Of a stretch of DNA of 36,825 nucleotides, positions 28,938 to 36,814 are shown in pieces. Below the pieces are notes generated by a model. The model ran no database searches and was not told where the DNA came from. It was given only the letters and a program-made list of their open reading frames with translations. Position 1 is the first letter of the stretch; each line of letters starts with the position of its first letter. Source of the DNA: a virus; the IMG/VR virus record IMGVR_UViG_3300032046_000100, positions 1 to 36,825 of that record; one strand, 5' to 3'. The position numbers and the translations under genes are program-made.

Positions 28938-30962
28938 TTACTTGTTTAGTAAATACTCAGCCATTAATATTGTAAGTAGAGATTCCTGTTCGGTAACTCT
29001 ACCATCTAGTACAGCGTCCAAAACAAGACGCTTCTTGTCTATCAGAGATGCTATGCGTTCCTCTATCGTACCCGCAGCCAGTAGGTAGTATATGGTTACA
29101 CTATCCTTCTGTCCTATACGGTGACACCTATCTTCTGCTTGTACTAAAGCCCCTGGTGTCCAAGGTAATTCGAGAAACGCTACATTAGATGCAGCAGTCA
29201 GAGTAATTCCCACTCCAGCAGCTTGGATATTCCCTACGAATAAGCGAACATTTGGATCGTTTTGGAAAGCATCGATGTTCTCCTGCCTATGATTCATAGG
29301 AGTATCCCCATCGATCTTAACTGCTACTTTAAGAAAGCGATTCATAACCGCTTCTATTACAAACTTATGAGTAGCAAATACAACTAGCTTCCCATCCGCC
29401 TCCAGGAAATTCTCTATCCAATTAAGAGCTTCCTCCAACTTACCTTTAACTGCTACCTGTTTTAGTACTTCTATGGAAGCCAAAGCCTCCGCATTACTAG
29501 CCCTCATGGCAGCATCGTTCCCTTTCGTTGCACGCAGGTACTCTATGAAGTTGTTTTCTGCAATTTCATATTCATTCTCATTCACGAGTTGTAGTGGAAC
29601 AAAGGAGCGAATCTTATCTGGTAAGTCTTTCAATACATCGGACTTTAACCGACGAATCATAACGGTCTTGGTAAGTATCTCGTGAAGCCTTTGGGTATTG
29701 CTAGCTCCTGAGAAGTCCCAACCAAATCCATTATGCTTTAGGTTACAATAATCCTTAGCATACTGCCAAGGATCACGGAACAATTCGGGATCAATTAAGC
29801 GAAGAGCGTTGTATGCTTCGATAGGACGATTGACGATAGGAGTACCTGATAAGGCTATCACGTGCGGTATTCCCTTTCCCAAAGCCTTGATTGCCTTTGT
29901 TCTATTAGCAGTGTTACTCTTATAGTAATGACACTCATCTGTTATTAGTATCTGAGGTTCTCTACGACGTAACTCGCCTATCCATTCTGGTAGAATATCA
30001 TAATTGATAATCAATACGTCGCCCTCAGTTCTCCAAGGCTTTGTTCCTGAGAGTACTTCGATTAACGGATTGCTCATCCAAGTGAATGCTTCTCGCCTCC
30101 AATTTAATTTCAATGACGCTGGCACGACGATTACGATAGGACGAAGTTCGGGATGTAATTGTGCCCACGCTAGAGCTTGGACAGTTTTTCCAAGTCCCAT
30201 TTCGTCTGCTATGAGTGCTCTTCCGTTTCTAGATTCTATGAACGCTACTCCGAACTTCTGGAATGGAAACAATTCTCCCCGTAAGTTCGGGACATCAGTA
30301 ACTAGTACTTCCAAGGAGCGTTTTTTACGTGCCTCCACGAACTCCTGGATTTTCTTATCCAAAGTAAATCCCCATCGAGTAAGTTCTTCGATGGATTGCT
30401 CTGAGATAGGAACAGACCAACATTTATCTTCGCTATGGTATTGTCTACCTGGAAGACTGCGAACGATATTTAAAGTATCATAACTAAATGGAAATGATAA
30501 CTTCATAACACGTTCGCCTTTTTGATTTTCAACCATCGAGGCTGTCTTCGCATCTTTCTTTTTAAATAAAAACATTGGATGGTTATTAGGTACAACTACA
30601 GTATCAGTCGTATCTTTTGTAGATACGATCTGCGATTTGGGAACCCAAGAATCGAATATGATCTCTACTAACGCACCACGTAAGCGTTCCAGGTTCTCCT
30701 TGGTGTAACCACCGATTAAATTCCAATCGTGCCAGTGCTGTCCGCATTCTGGTCCAATTCCCAGTTCCACGGACACGGGGTGCGTCAAAGTACGTCCGCA
30801 CTTACAACAGATACCCAACTTGACGGTCTCACCTGTACCGTGCCCATATAGATATACTGCCCGTTCCGTTTCCGCAAGGACTTTCGCTGAGAAATAAATT
30901 AGTAGATTGTTATGCTTAGCGAATCCTGCTTTCAATTGATAAAGTTTTACAGTGTCATCCAT
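28938..30962 (-). CDS. SNF2-family helicase, SMARCAL1/HARP-like
   Basis: 674 residues. N-terminal zinc finger (CCKCGRTLTHP, then GIGPECGQHW; about 49-80), a HARP-like region (LPGRQYHSEDKCWSVPI; about 170), then helicase motifs: I DEMGLGKT (about 253-260), II TDECHYYKS (about 336), III SGTPIVNRP, and VI AEDRCHRIGQ (about 615). It should translocate on dsDNA and anneal or remodel forks. No nuclease domain. Overlaps the upstream stop by one base (TAATG). Confidence 0.92.
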   Translation of the reverse strand: MDDTVKLYQLKAGFAKHNNLLIYFSAKVLAETERAVYLYGHGTGETVKLGICCKCGRTLTHPVSVELGIGPECGQHWHDWNLIGGYTKENLERLRGALVEIIFDSWVPKSQIVSTKDTTDTVVVPNNHPMFLFKKKDAKTASMVENQKGERVMKLSFPFSYDTLNIVRSLPGRQYHSEDKCWSVPISEQSIEELTRWGFTLDKKIQEFVEARKKRSLEVLVTDVPNLRGELFPFQKFGVAFIESRNGRALIADEMGLGKTVQALAWAQLHPELRPIVIVVPASLKLNWRREAFTWMSNPLIEVLSGTKPWRTEGDVLIINYDILPEWIGELRRREPQILITDECHYYKSNTANRTKAIKALGKGIPHVIALSGTPIVNRPIEAYNALRLIDPELFRDPWQYAKDYCNLKHNGFGWDFSGASNTQRLHEILTKTVMIRRLKSDVLKDLPDKIRSFVPLQLVNENEYEIAENNFIEYLRATKGNDAAMRASNAEALASIEVLKQVAVKGKLEEALNWIENFLEADGKLVVFATHKFVIEAVMNRFLKVAVKIDGDTPMNHRQENIDAFQNDPNVRLFVGNIQAAGVGITLTAASNVAFLELPWTPGALVQAEDRCHRIGQKDSVTIYYLLAAGTIEERIASLIDKKRLVLDAVLDGRVTEQESLLTILMAEYLLNK

Positions 30963-31297
30963 TAATTCATAGAGAATTCAAATATTTCTATTGTTCCAAT
31001 TAATTTACATACAGGACAGGGAATAATATCTGTCTGTACGTATCGTACTGGTCTGGTTATTAATCCGACCTTTATGAGCTCATCTAATATTCCTTCAGTC
31101 TCAGAGTAGTTTTTAATAATGACTTCGTTTTCCCTGAGAGGATAGTCAGGAACATTGACCGTAGCAGTAGCAAAGTGTTCTTTGCTTGCTTTATCTACAA
31201 GAATAATAGCTAATCTATTGTTTTCATAATAACGAAACTGAAGCAAGCAAACCTGTTGCCTAAACAGAATTTCAATTTGATTTAGATTCTCTTCCAT
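30962..31297 (-). CDS. DUF4313-like protein
   Basis: 111 residues from the ATG at 31297 (an ATG at 31321 would overlap the upstream gene). RLAIILVDKASKEHFATATV, NVPDYPLRENEVIIKNYSET and EGILDELIKVGLI follow the DUF4313 layout (LVD..G.PFA..TVN.P..PL...E..IK.Y.E..G....L...G). A CPVC pair near the end. Common in Bacteroidetes mobile elements and phages; function unknown. Confidence 0.7.
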   Translation of the reverse strand: MEENLNQIEILFRQQVCLLQFRYYENNRLAIILVDKASKEHFATATVNVPDYPLRENEVIIKNYSETEGILDELIKVGLITRPVRYVQTDIIPCPVCKLIGTIEIFEFSMN

Positions 31298-31307
31298 TAG
31301 TTTATTA

Positions 31308-31490
31308 TTACAGTTGTACATCTGCTATGCCTTGGCTTAATAAAAAGTCAGAGGCTCTATCCGCAGCGATTTCCACATTCAGATTCTCCTGCTTGAGATA
31401 TATTTCGATCTCAGAGTCAGTTAGGTCTAATGAAATGTAGGCATACCTGGTACGCCACCACTCCTTAAATTCTTCGATTTTTTCTTTCAT
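31308..31490 (-). CDS. small hypothetical protein
   Basis: 60 residues, MKEKIEEFKEWWRTRYAYIS then LTDSEIEIYLKQENLNVEIA. Helical and acidic. First gene after the terminator-bearing gap, so it probably has its own promoter within 31491-31600. No family recognised. Confidence 0.6.
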   Translation of the reverse strand: MKEKIEEFKEWWRTRYAYISLDLTDSEIEIYLKQENLNVEIAADRASDFLLSQGIADVQL

Positions 31491-31654
31491 AAATATAATG
31501 ATTTAATTAAACAATAATTAACTGGATACGGACTGATCAACGCACCAGTTCAGAAAGTTGTATATAAGTGTATAGTTTGACCTTTCGGATTGTTGTCCTT
31601 TTAAGAAAAGAGGCGTTCAGCCTCAGTTGTTCTCCTTAATCATTTAAGGTATGA
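31491..31654 (-). other. intergenic gap with a terminator and a possible promoter
   Basis: 164 bases without a gene. On the minus strand it first holds the GAGGC/GCCTC terminator (31602-31624), then TCAAACTATACACTTATATAC (in two parts, a possible AT-rich promoter) and further AT-rich sequence up to the next ATG. A six-codon frame (MIKENN) before the hairpin is too short to claim. Confidence 0.45.
31602..31624 (-). terminator. intrinsic terminator
   Basis: Minus strand: GAGGC-TGAAC-GCCTC followed by TTTTCTTAA. A 5-bp G/C stem, 5-base loop and U-rich tail about 30 bases after the stop of the gene at 31655-32047. Confidence 0.65.
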
Positions 31655-32047
31655 TCAGCCGTAGACGACTTCTCCCATAACAATAAGTTGGAAGAAGACA
31701 TCGGCATCGCTTGCGTCCATACCAGCATCAAAGACAATGGAATCATCTAATTTCATAGTATGGTCGAACCAAAGTGGTATTCCACGCAGGATATTTGCTT
31801 TACTAAGTTCACCCAGAAGATCACCTGTTTCTATATCACAGACAGGATATACTTCTCCATAAGTTATCACTGACTCTATGATACAAACAGAACTAGGTGG
31901 ACGTTTTTCGCCGTCCTTTAGTGGAAACCATTTGTCTATTTTACTTTTGTAACCTGGCATATGATACCAGTAGTTACTTCCTCCCTCCAAGGCTGAGACC
32001 AAAGCATCTTCGATCCACTTGTTGGGAATGTGCATTTCTATTATCAC
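31655..32047 (-). CDS. conserved phage protein, GTG start
   Basis: 130 residues. ALEGGSNYWYHMPG (about 19-32) and SDADVFFQLIVMGEVVYG at the end are strings of a phage family I know only as hypothetical. The start is GTG at 32047, chosen because CCTTAAGAA abuts it exactly as at neighbouring genes; an in-frame ATG lies four codons in. No catalytic motif. Followed by an intrinsic terminator. Confidence 0.72.
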   Translation of the reverse strand: MIIEMHIPNKWIEDALVSALEGGSNYWYHMPGYKSKIDKWFPLKDGEKRPPSSVCIIESVITYGEVYPVCDIETGDLLGELSKANILRGIPLWFDHTMKLDDSIVFDAGMDASDADVFFQLIVMGEVVYG

Positions 32048-32066
32048 TTCTTAAGGCATTGGTTGA

Positions 32067-33176
32067 TTAATCGTAATAATCAAAACTTCGAGGACTGTCC
32101 TCAAAATAAGGCTTACAAGTGGTACAGTACCTGAATTCGTAAGTAGTCAATTCTATTTGACAGTTATGGCACTTACGAGCGTACTTGGCTGGATCTTCCC
32201 ATTTAGCTAACTTTCCAGCATCTGGGTCTAATCCATTTGTACGTCCCATGCGGACAATGTAGTGATCTTCTGCGTCATTCCATTTAGCAGTACTAGTACT
32301 ACCCCATTTATTGTCTTTCCATTTATCGTTCCTCCAATTATATGTACTACCATATGCGTACGTAGTTTTTGGAATTTCGTGGAGATAACGATTGGGAAGT
32401 TTTCCAATCTCTAAACAAATCTGACAGCAGTGATAGAGTTCATTTAAATCTACATACTCCATATCGCTATGGTGTGCGTAATATCCGCACGATATATTGA
32501 AGCAGGATATTCCTACCCGTCGTCCCATTACATTAAACGCATCGGTAAACATTCCTGTACTACAGGAATATCCAAAGCGGTGTAATATAGGCTTCAATGC
32601 TTTAGCAAACTCTTTAGATATGGTATAATCGCCTCCATATTTGTTAATAAAATCCTTTCCATTCCAGCGATCTATACCTCCCAGGAATCGACAATCGTCA
32701 AATACGGCTAAGTCTATGTTAGACGAGCCATATCCTCCGCATTCTTCCTCTGTAAAGAATATCGCTTTTACATTTTCTAATTCATGTAATAAGAAAAGAC
32801 AGGCAAATATACCACACTTATCATCTCCTCCTATGCCTACACGCTTGTTTTCATCGTCTACTGTGTAGAGATAGGTTCGATCATCCTTAACCGCTCTGAC
32901 TACATTAAATCCTTTTTTATAGTTATGTACGGTATCTAGATGTGCGCAGAAGCAGGGATATGGACCACTACCTTTTGTAACTATAATATTTCCACAGTTA
33001 TCTACTTGGTAATTTAGATCCATCTTCTCCACTTCGTGGATTACAAATAAAGACATCGATAATTCATTATGACTCGTTGAAGGAATCATGAACAAATCTT
33101 CGGCTTTACTGATTAACTTCTTAGGCATCTTGGATGCCCGTTTGTTAGGACTTAACTGAAAATCGCTAGCACTCAT
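32067..33176 (-). CDS. M20-like metallopeptidase with C-terminal zinc ribbon
   Basis: 369 residues. FCAHLDTVHN (HxD, about 75-84), GIGGDDKCGIFACL (bridging Asp, about 114-127), FFTEEECGGYGSSN (Glu-Glu, about 140-153), GGIDRW and YYAHHSDMEYVD (His, about 230-241) are the five metal or catalytic elements of the M20 family (peptidase T, carboxypeptidase G2). All appear present, so an active di-zinc amidase or peptidase is likely. The last 60 residues add CHNC and CTTC, a zinc ribbon not usual in M20. An odd gene for a phage early region. Confidence 0.82.
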   Translation of the reverse strand: MSASDFQLSPNKRASKMPKKLISKAEDLFMIPSTSHNELSMSLFVIHEVEKMDLNYQVDNCGNIIVTKGSGPYPCFCAHLDTVHNYKKGFNVVRAVKDDRTYLYTVDDENKRVGIGGDDKCGIFACLFLLHELENVKAIFFTEEECGGYGSSNIDLAVFDDCRFLGGIDRWNGKDFINKYGGDYTISKEFAKALKPILHRFGYSCSTGMFTDAFNVMGRRVGISCFNISCGYYAHHSDMEYVDLNELYHCCQICLEIGKLPNRYLHEIPKTTYAYGSTYNWRNDKWKDNKWGSTSTAKWNDAEDHYIVRMGRTNGLDPDAGKLAKWEDPAKYARKCHNCQIELTTYEFRYCTTCKPYFEDSPRSFDYYD

Positions 33177-33179
33177 TTG

Positions 33180-34856
33180 TTAATAACGATTAGCAGTTCT
33201 AACGGTCACTTTAATCGGTTGCACTCTAAAAGAGAGTGAACCATCAGAGGTGTCGTAACCTAAGACATTCATTATCTCAATAGGACTTGCTATTTCGATT
33301 GGTGGATCGAAAGGAAGTCTAAGAGTTTGCTCTGGATGGTACGCTATGGGAATCCCGTGGTAACGATAACGGTCTAGCCTAGCATAATCTAGACAATGAT
33401 CGCAATACCTGAGGTTACTATCTCTCATACGTAAGTAACCAGAAAAGTATTTACTACAATTCCTACACTGGAAATAGAATTCAGATAGGCAATCCGGGCA
33501 AATTTTATCGGTAGTTTGACCATCTACTCTAACCGATCTGTAGTGCGTTTTGTGGTGTGATTCCCCACATATAACGCAGTTCTTATGATACCGTTCGTAG
33601 CAACGTTTACAATACCAATAATCTGCGTCAGAAGAATAGAGTAACTCTGAGTTAGGATGATACCAACCGCAACCAGTACATGAACGCAATTTAAGATTAC
33701 GAATACAGGAATGGCATATTATATTCCCTTTTCCATCTCTATTCATATTATCATTTAAGTGCACTGATCCGCAAGTACCACAAACTTGGCTACGTTCTAC
33801 ATAACACTTCTTACAAAGATCGGTTCCATCCAAATGCTTGGTATTCCTGGAATTAAGTACGCAACTACAATAAGGACATTTTGGAAATAAATCTAATGTA
33901 CTTCCATAACTGTCCTGCATTACGTAATAACTCCCATATGGATTTGCCCGATAATTAGAAATAGTAAATTTACTTCTTTCATTAACTATTTGATTCATCG
34001 TATCACCATAAGGACTACCCGTATTTTGAAGGTAGAGAGCAGCTTTTCTCGGCAAGGTAGTGAAAAGAGTCATTCCTCTTTGATCCAAATACCTTACGTT
34101 ACTGTCCGAGAAACATCTCCATGCCCAATCATTCTCAGTAGCAATGTTAATTAACTTTTGCTGAAGAGATTCAGAAGCATAGGGACGGTCTAAAAACGTA
34201 ACAATCTTCCCATCGTGTGTTGTAACATTCTCCCATAATAACGCTCTATACAATAGATAACCATCGGGAGTGTCTCCATAAACGATTTTGAGATTGGGAA
34301 TTTCATTATAGAAATTCGAGTAATGACGACAACCGTGTCCAGAATCTGGACGCATACAGGAGTTAGTTAAATTACCACTATCCCTATATGTCATCATTTT
34401 GTAGATTACGCCTGGTTTATCGGAAATTTTATATTCCAATACGGCGTTAGCTCCTTGAACACAAGCTGTAAATACTTCGCAAACACGAAGCAAAACTCTG
34501 TCGAACGTTGAGGTTTTTCGCTTGACTGTATACCCCGATTCGTCCTCCATGCACACATAATTAACGAAAGACATTAAGAATTTACCAGGTTTAATCTCCT
34601 GACGACCTTCTGTTTTCCATTGCCCTTTCTCGTTAAGGGGCGGTCTTCCATTTTTAATTGGCCAACAAGTAATTCTATTCTGCTTGTTATAGCAGAAATA
34701 GTTAAACTCGTCTGTTTTCATTGATGTCCAGTAGTCGGGATCACTGCTATTCACTGAGAATGAAAGCTTCACCCGATACATTTCCCCGTTAATTTTCACA
34801 TCTAATGATTGCTTAATCAACGGCATTAGTTTTCGTGAAATGATTACATCTTCCAC
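33180..34856 (-). CDS. multi-zinc-ribbon phage protein, GTG start
   Basis: 558 residues. The N-terminal 330 include LTNSCMRPDSGHGCRHYSNF, then GYLLYRALLW and a long aromatic-rich part, a pattern known from uncharacterised phage proteins. Residues about 330-500 hold at least seven CxxC pairs (CPYC, CKKC, CGTC, CHSC, CTGC, CKRC, CVIC, CPDC, CRNC, CDHC), about five zinc ribbons in tandem. Start is GTG at 34856, directly after ACCTTAAAAAA. It probably binds nucleic acid or protein; no enzyme motif is seen. Confidence 0.75.
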   Translation of the reverse strand: MEDVIISRKLMPLIKQSLDVKINGEMYRVKLSFSVNSSDPDYWTSMKTDEFNYFCYNKQNRITCWPIKNGRPPLNEKGQWKTEGRQEIKPGKFLMSFVNYVCMEDESGYTVKRKTSTFDRVLLRVCEVFTACVQGANAVLEYKISDKPGVIYKMMTYRDSGNLTNSCMRPDSGHGCRHYSNFYNEIPNLKIVYGDTPDGYLLYRALLWENVTTHDGKIVTFLDRPYASESLQQKLINIATENDWAWRCFSDSNVRYLDQRGMTLFTTLPRKAALYLQNTGSPYGDTMNQIVNERSKFTISNYRANPYGSYYVMQDSYGSTLDLFPKCPYCSCVLNSRNTKHLDGTDLCKKCYVERSQVCGTCGSVHLNDNMNRDGKGNIICHSCIRNLKLRSCTGCGWYHPNSELLYSSDADYWYCKRCYERYHKNCVICGESHHKTHYRSVRVDGQTTDKICPDCLSEFYFQCRNCSKYFSGYLRMRDSNLRYCDHCLDYARLDRYRYHGIPIAYHPEQTLRLPFDPPIEIASPIEIMNVLGYDTSDGSLSFRVQPIKVTVRTANRY

Positions 34857-34967
34857 TTTTTTAAGGTATTTAATGAAACATAAAGTGCTGTCTGATTAAC
34901 AGCATCGTAGGAGGCAGGCAATTCGATTGCCTACCATTCTGGTTAACTTGCCTCCCTACCATTCTGG
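34857..34967 (-). promoter_or_regulatory. structured leader with 25-base-spaced direct repeats
   Basis: 111-base gap. TAACCAGAATGGTAGG occurs twice (34970-34955 and 34945-34930). A long hairpin pairs GTAGGGAGGCA (34959-34949) with TGCCTCCTAC (34917-34908) around an inner GGCAAT-CGA-ATTGCC hairpin; GCTGT/ACAGC follows. No long U-tract, so more likely a leader or operator than a plain terminator. Ends in CCTTAAAAAA against the GTG start. Confidence 0.5.
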
Positions 34968-35159
34968 TTAGTTTACACTGACGCTTTGTAATAAGCGTAG
35001 ATCCATCATTATATGAGCTAACTCCCTATTCAGCTTTTCCATTTGCTTACAGAGTTTTTTGAGTTTAGCTCCATCGGCAGAACCCACAGAGACCAGTAAT
35101 AAAAGTAATTCCCTATGGATTTCATTCCTTCTCTGAATTAATAATTTCCTGTCTTTCAT
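34968..35159 (-). CDS. small coiled-coil protein
   Basis: 63 residues: MKDRKLLIQRRNEIHRELLL, then LKKLCKQMEKLNRELAHIMM. Two amphipathic helices, probably a hairpin. It overlaps the upstream gene by 38 bases, but CCTTAAAAG lies directly before its ATG, supporting this start. Function unknown. Confidence 0.6.
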   Translation of the reverse strand: MKDRKLLIQRRNEIHRELLLLLVSVGSADGAKLKKLCKQMEKLNRELAHIMMDLRLLQSVSVN

Positions 35160-35361
35160 CTTTTAAGGTTTCAGAATGAATTTGAAAATAACTAATAATC
35201 TCCGCACTCAGATGTGCCATAAGGGCATCGCTTATCATCTGATCAGTAGTACGATTATGCTGGTAATAAAGCACTCGGTCATTCCTTAACTTTTGTATTA
35301 CATTAGCTGGTACAACAAATGTAATTGTTAAGTCTTTTGGTTTTCTCTTGAAAAAGCTCAT
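35122..35361 (-). CDS. hypothetical protein, possibly RHH-like
   Basis: 79 residues: basic MSFFKRKPKDLTITFVVPAN, then VIQKLRNDRVLYYQHNRTTD and QMISDALMAHLSAEI. The beta strand followed by two helices recalls ribbon-helix-helix proteins, though without a conserved signature. Acidic C-terminal tail. It could regulate the neighbouring early genes. Confidence 0.6.
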   Translation of the reverse strand: MSFFKRKPKDLTITFVVPANVIQKLRNDRVLYYQHNRTTDQMISDALMAHLSAEIISYFQIHSETLKDERQEIINSEKE

Positions 35362-35363
35362 CT

Positions 35364-35471
35364 TTATGTCGTTTTAGGTGTACGAAACATATTGATAAAG
35401 CTAATAACAAGAAGCAATAACTGGTATCCGACAAATGCTATCAGAATACCGACTAAGATTGTTGTTCCCAT
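35364..35471 (-). CDS. 35-residue membrane peptide
   Basis: MGTTILVGILIAFVGYQLLL then LVISFINMFRTPKTT. One hydrophobic helix from residue 4 to 28 and a short basic tail. Preceded by ACCTTAAAAAAAACGAAAAA, a longer variant of the start-adjacent element. Two bases separate its stop from the next ATG. Length is below most gene callers' reliable range, but position and composition support it. Confidence 0.6.
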   Translation of the reverse strand: MGTTILVGILIAFVGYQLLLLVISFINMFRTPKTT

Positions 35472-35484
35472 TTTTTCGTTTTTT

Positions 35485-35679
35485 TTAAGGTTTTGTAAAT
35501 GTTACTGAAGTTGCGTTTAAAAGAATACAGGGAGGACGGAAATAATGTATGCCCAACCTATCCATAAATATGAAACGATGGAGTTGATCGTCCCAATGCT
35601 TAACCGCTCCACATTTGGAGCATTGTCTGTCCAAAGAATTTAAATGGATGGACCATTCGTGTTGTAATACCTTTTTCAT
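35485..35679 (-). CDS. small zinc-binding protein
   Basis: 64 residues: MKKVLQHEWSIHLNSLDRQC then SKCGAVKHWDD and FRPPCILLN. CxxC plus a later Cys and His residues could form one zinc site, as in short phage zinc-ribbon proteins (xHxWxxxxxxxxCxxCG). It overlaps the upstream gene by four bases. Confidence 0.62.
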   Translation of the reverse strand: MKKVLQHEWSIHLNSLDRQCSKCGAVKHWDDQLHRFIFMDRLGIHYFRPPCILLNATSVTFTKP

Positions 35680-35972
35680 AACATAAAATGTAATGAAGAA
35701 GTTACTCTGGGTGGAAAGGTTTCAAATTCTACTTCATCATACTGCTCGCTTCCATCATTAGTCCAAAGCAAATGGATAACCTGTACTCCTTTATCAGGAT
35801 CATCGCTTTCGCTTGTACGAGTGACTTCTACAGCATAAACATTAGCTACATTCGGATCAGGGAAAACCCTAATCTTCATATTAGGATCAGTTTTCGATAC
35901 ATAAGCATCGAACAATTCTTTTTGGGCATCTTTTGGAAGGATACGCCAATCATAAAGTTTCGCTTTGTTCAT
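35676..35972 (-). CDS. hypothetical protein
   Basis: 98 residues: AKLYDWRILPKDAQKELFDA, then VFPDPNVANVYAVEVTRTSE and a beta-rich end (QVIHLLWTNDGSEQYDEVEF). Mixed alpha/beta, acidic. CCTTAAAAAG abuts the ATG at 35972. No family recognised. Confidence 0.65.
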   Translation of the reverse strand: MNKAKLYDWRILPKDAQKELFDAYVSKTDPNMKIRVFPDPNVANVYAVEVTRTSESDDPDKGVQVIHLLWTNDGSEQYDEVEFETFPPRVTSSLHFML

Positions 35973-36018
35973 CTTTTTAAGGAATTAATTACTGTCTATA
36001 ATACGGGGAAAAGGACAT

Positions 36019-36051
36019 AAAAAAAGGGAATAGAAACTGAATTCTATTCCC
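36019..36051 (-). terminator. strong intrinsic terminator
   Basis: Minus strand: GGGAATAGAA-TTCAGT-TTCTATTCCC (36051-36026), a perfect 10-bp stem with a 6-base loop, followed by TTTTTTT. It lies about 20 bases after the stop at 36072, so the genes at 36.8-36.07 kb form a separate transcript. Confidence 0.88.
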
Positions 36052-36071
36052 ATTTTCATTTTCACTCTCGC

Positions 36072-36245
36072 TTATCTCCTTCTTTTGGAAGAAGTCTTAG
36101 CAGGAGCAATCCGAAATCTTTTGGAAGCGTAAATCTTGTCGAGCATCTGAATAGCTACGCCCATTTTTACGATTCCCTTGTAATCCATGAAGTTTTCAAT
36201 CTCTTCTATGGAATACGTCCGTTCGACTGGTTGCTTATTTCCCAT
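36072..36245 (-). CDS. small basic-tailed protein
   Basis: 57 residues: MGNKQPVERTYSIEEIENFM, a helix through KMGVAIQMLDKIYA, then a basic tail ending KTSSKRRR. Two bases after the stop of the upstream gene and immediately before the strong terminator. The basic tail suggests nucleic-acid contact; nothing more can be said. Confidence 0.65.
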   Translation of the reverse strand: MGNKQPVERTYSIEEIENFMDYKGIVKMGVAIQMLDKIYASKRFRIAPAKTSSKRRR

Positions 36246-36247
36246 GA

Positions 36248-36388
36248 CTAGAAAATAAAGGTTACCAAAGTTATGTACGCAATAACAATACCGTAGAATA
36301 TCCAGAGTGCGATTTCTACTTTCTCTGATAGAGTTAGACGTTTTGGATGAACGTCAAGCAGGGCCATAAGTTCTTTAATAGTTGCCAT
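36248..36388 (-). CDS. small membrane protein
   Basis: 46 residues from the ATG at 36388: MATIKELMALLDVHPKRLTL then a hydrophobic C-terminal helix (IALWIFYGIVIAYITLVTFIF in part). The open frame continues 19 codons further up, but CCTTAAAA abuts the inner ATG exactly as at neighbouring genes, which decides the start. C-tail-anchored topology. Confidence 0.65.
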   Translation of the reverse strand: MATIKELMALLDVHPKRLTLSEKVEIALWIFYGIVIAYITLVTFIF

Positions 36389-36466
36389 TTTTAAGGTTCT
36401 TTTTTGGAAATTAAAACTTTTGTTTAACATACCCGCATCTCGCATATGCGGTAATAAGTACCACTT

Positions 36467-36814
36467 TTAGATAACAGTTTCTCCTCTTTTACAATACCAC
36501 GTAATGAGATAACCTCTAAAAGCCCGATGTAACGCATCTTCGCTATCGTCTCTGGTGATAGACGGAGCTTCATAAAAGAATTTCTTGATAAACGCTCTTT
36601 TATTCCCACTCCAATGTAAGCGTAGTCCCTGGAATTTATTTACTATTTCCAGAGAAGGTTCGTCGTTGACTTCCACTGTTCTGCCGTTCGGAATAAGGTT
36701 TACTTTGATGAACTTATTCGTTAGATGAACGGAATAAGATGTGTTACTCCGTAGTTTTTGCGATTTAATCTCATAAACTACGGGAACGATCTTAAGATCA
36801 TTTTCTTTCTTCAT
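36467..36814 (-). CDS. hypothetical protein
   Basis: 115 residues: DLKIVPVVYEIKSQKLRSNT, then IKVNLIPNGRTVEVNDEPSL and FKKFFYEAPSI-like aromatic segments (read as FIKKFFYEAPS). Beta-rich, basic. ACTTAAAAAA precedes the ATG at the window's edge. No family recognised; its end is followed by a 78-base gap with nothing visible. Confidence 0.6.
   Translation of the reverse strand: MKKENDLKIVPVVYEIKSQKLRSNTSYSVHLTNKFIKVNLIPNGRTVEVNDEPSLEIVNKFQGLRLHWSGNKRAFIKKFFYEAPSITRDDSEDALHRAFRGYLITWYCKRGETVI

Noticed and set aside
36424-36609. 61-codon minus-strand frame
   Set aside because: Lies wholly within or across better genes at 36467-36814 and upstream of 36388, with no start element; a shadow.
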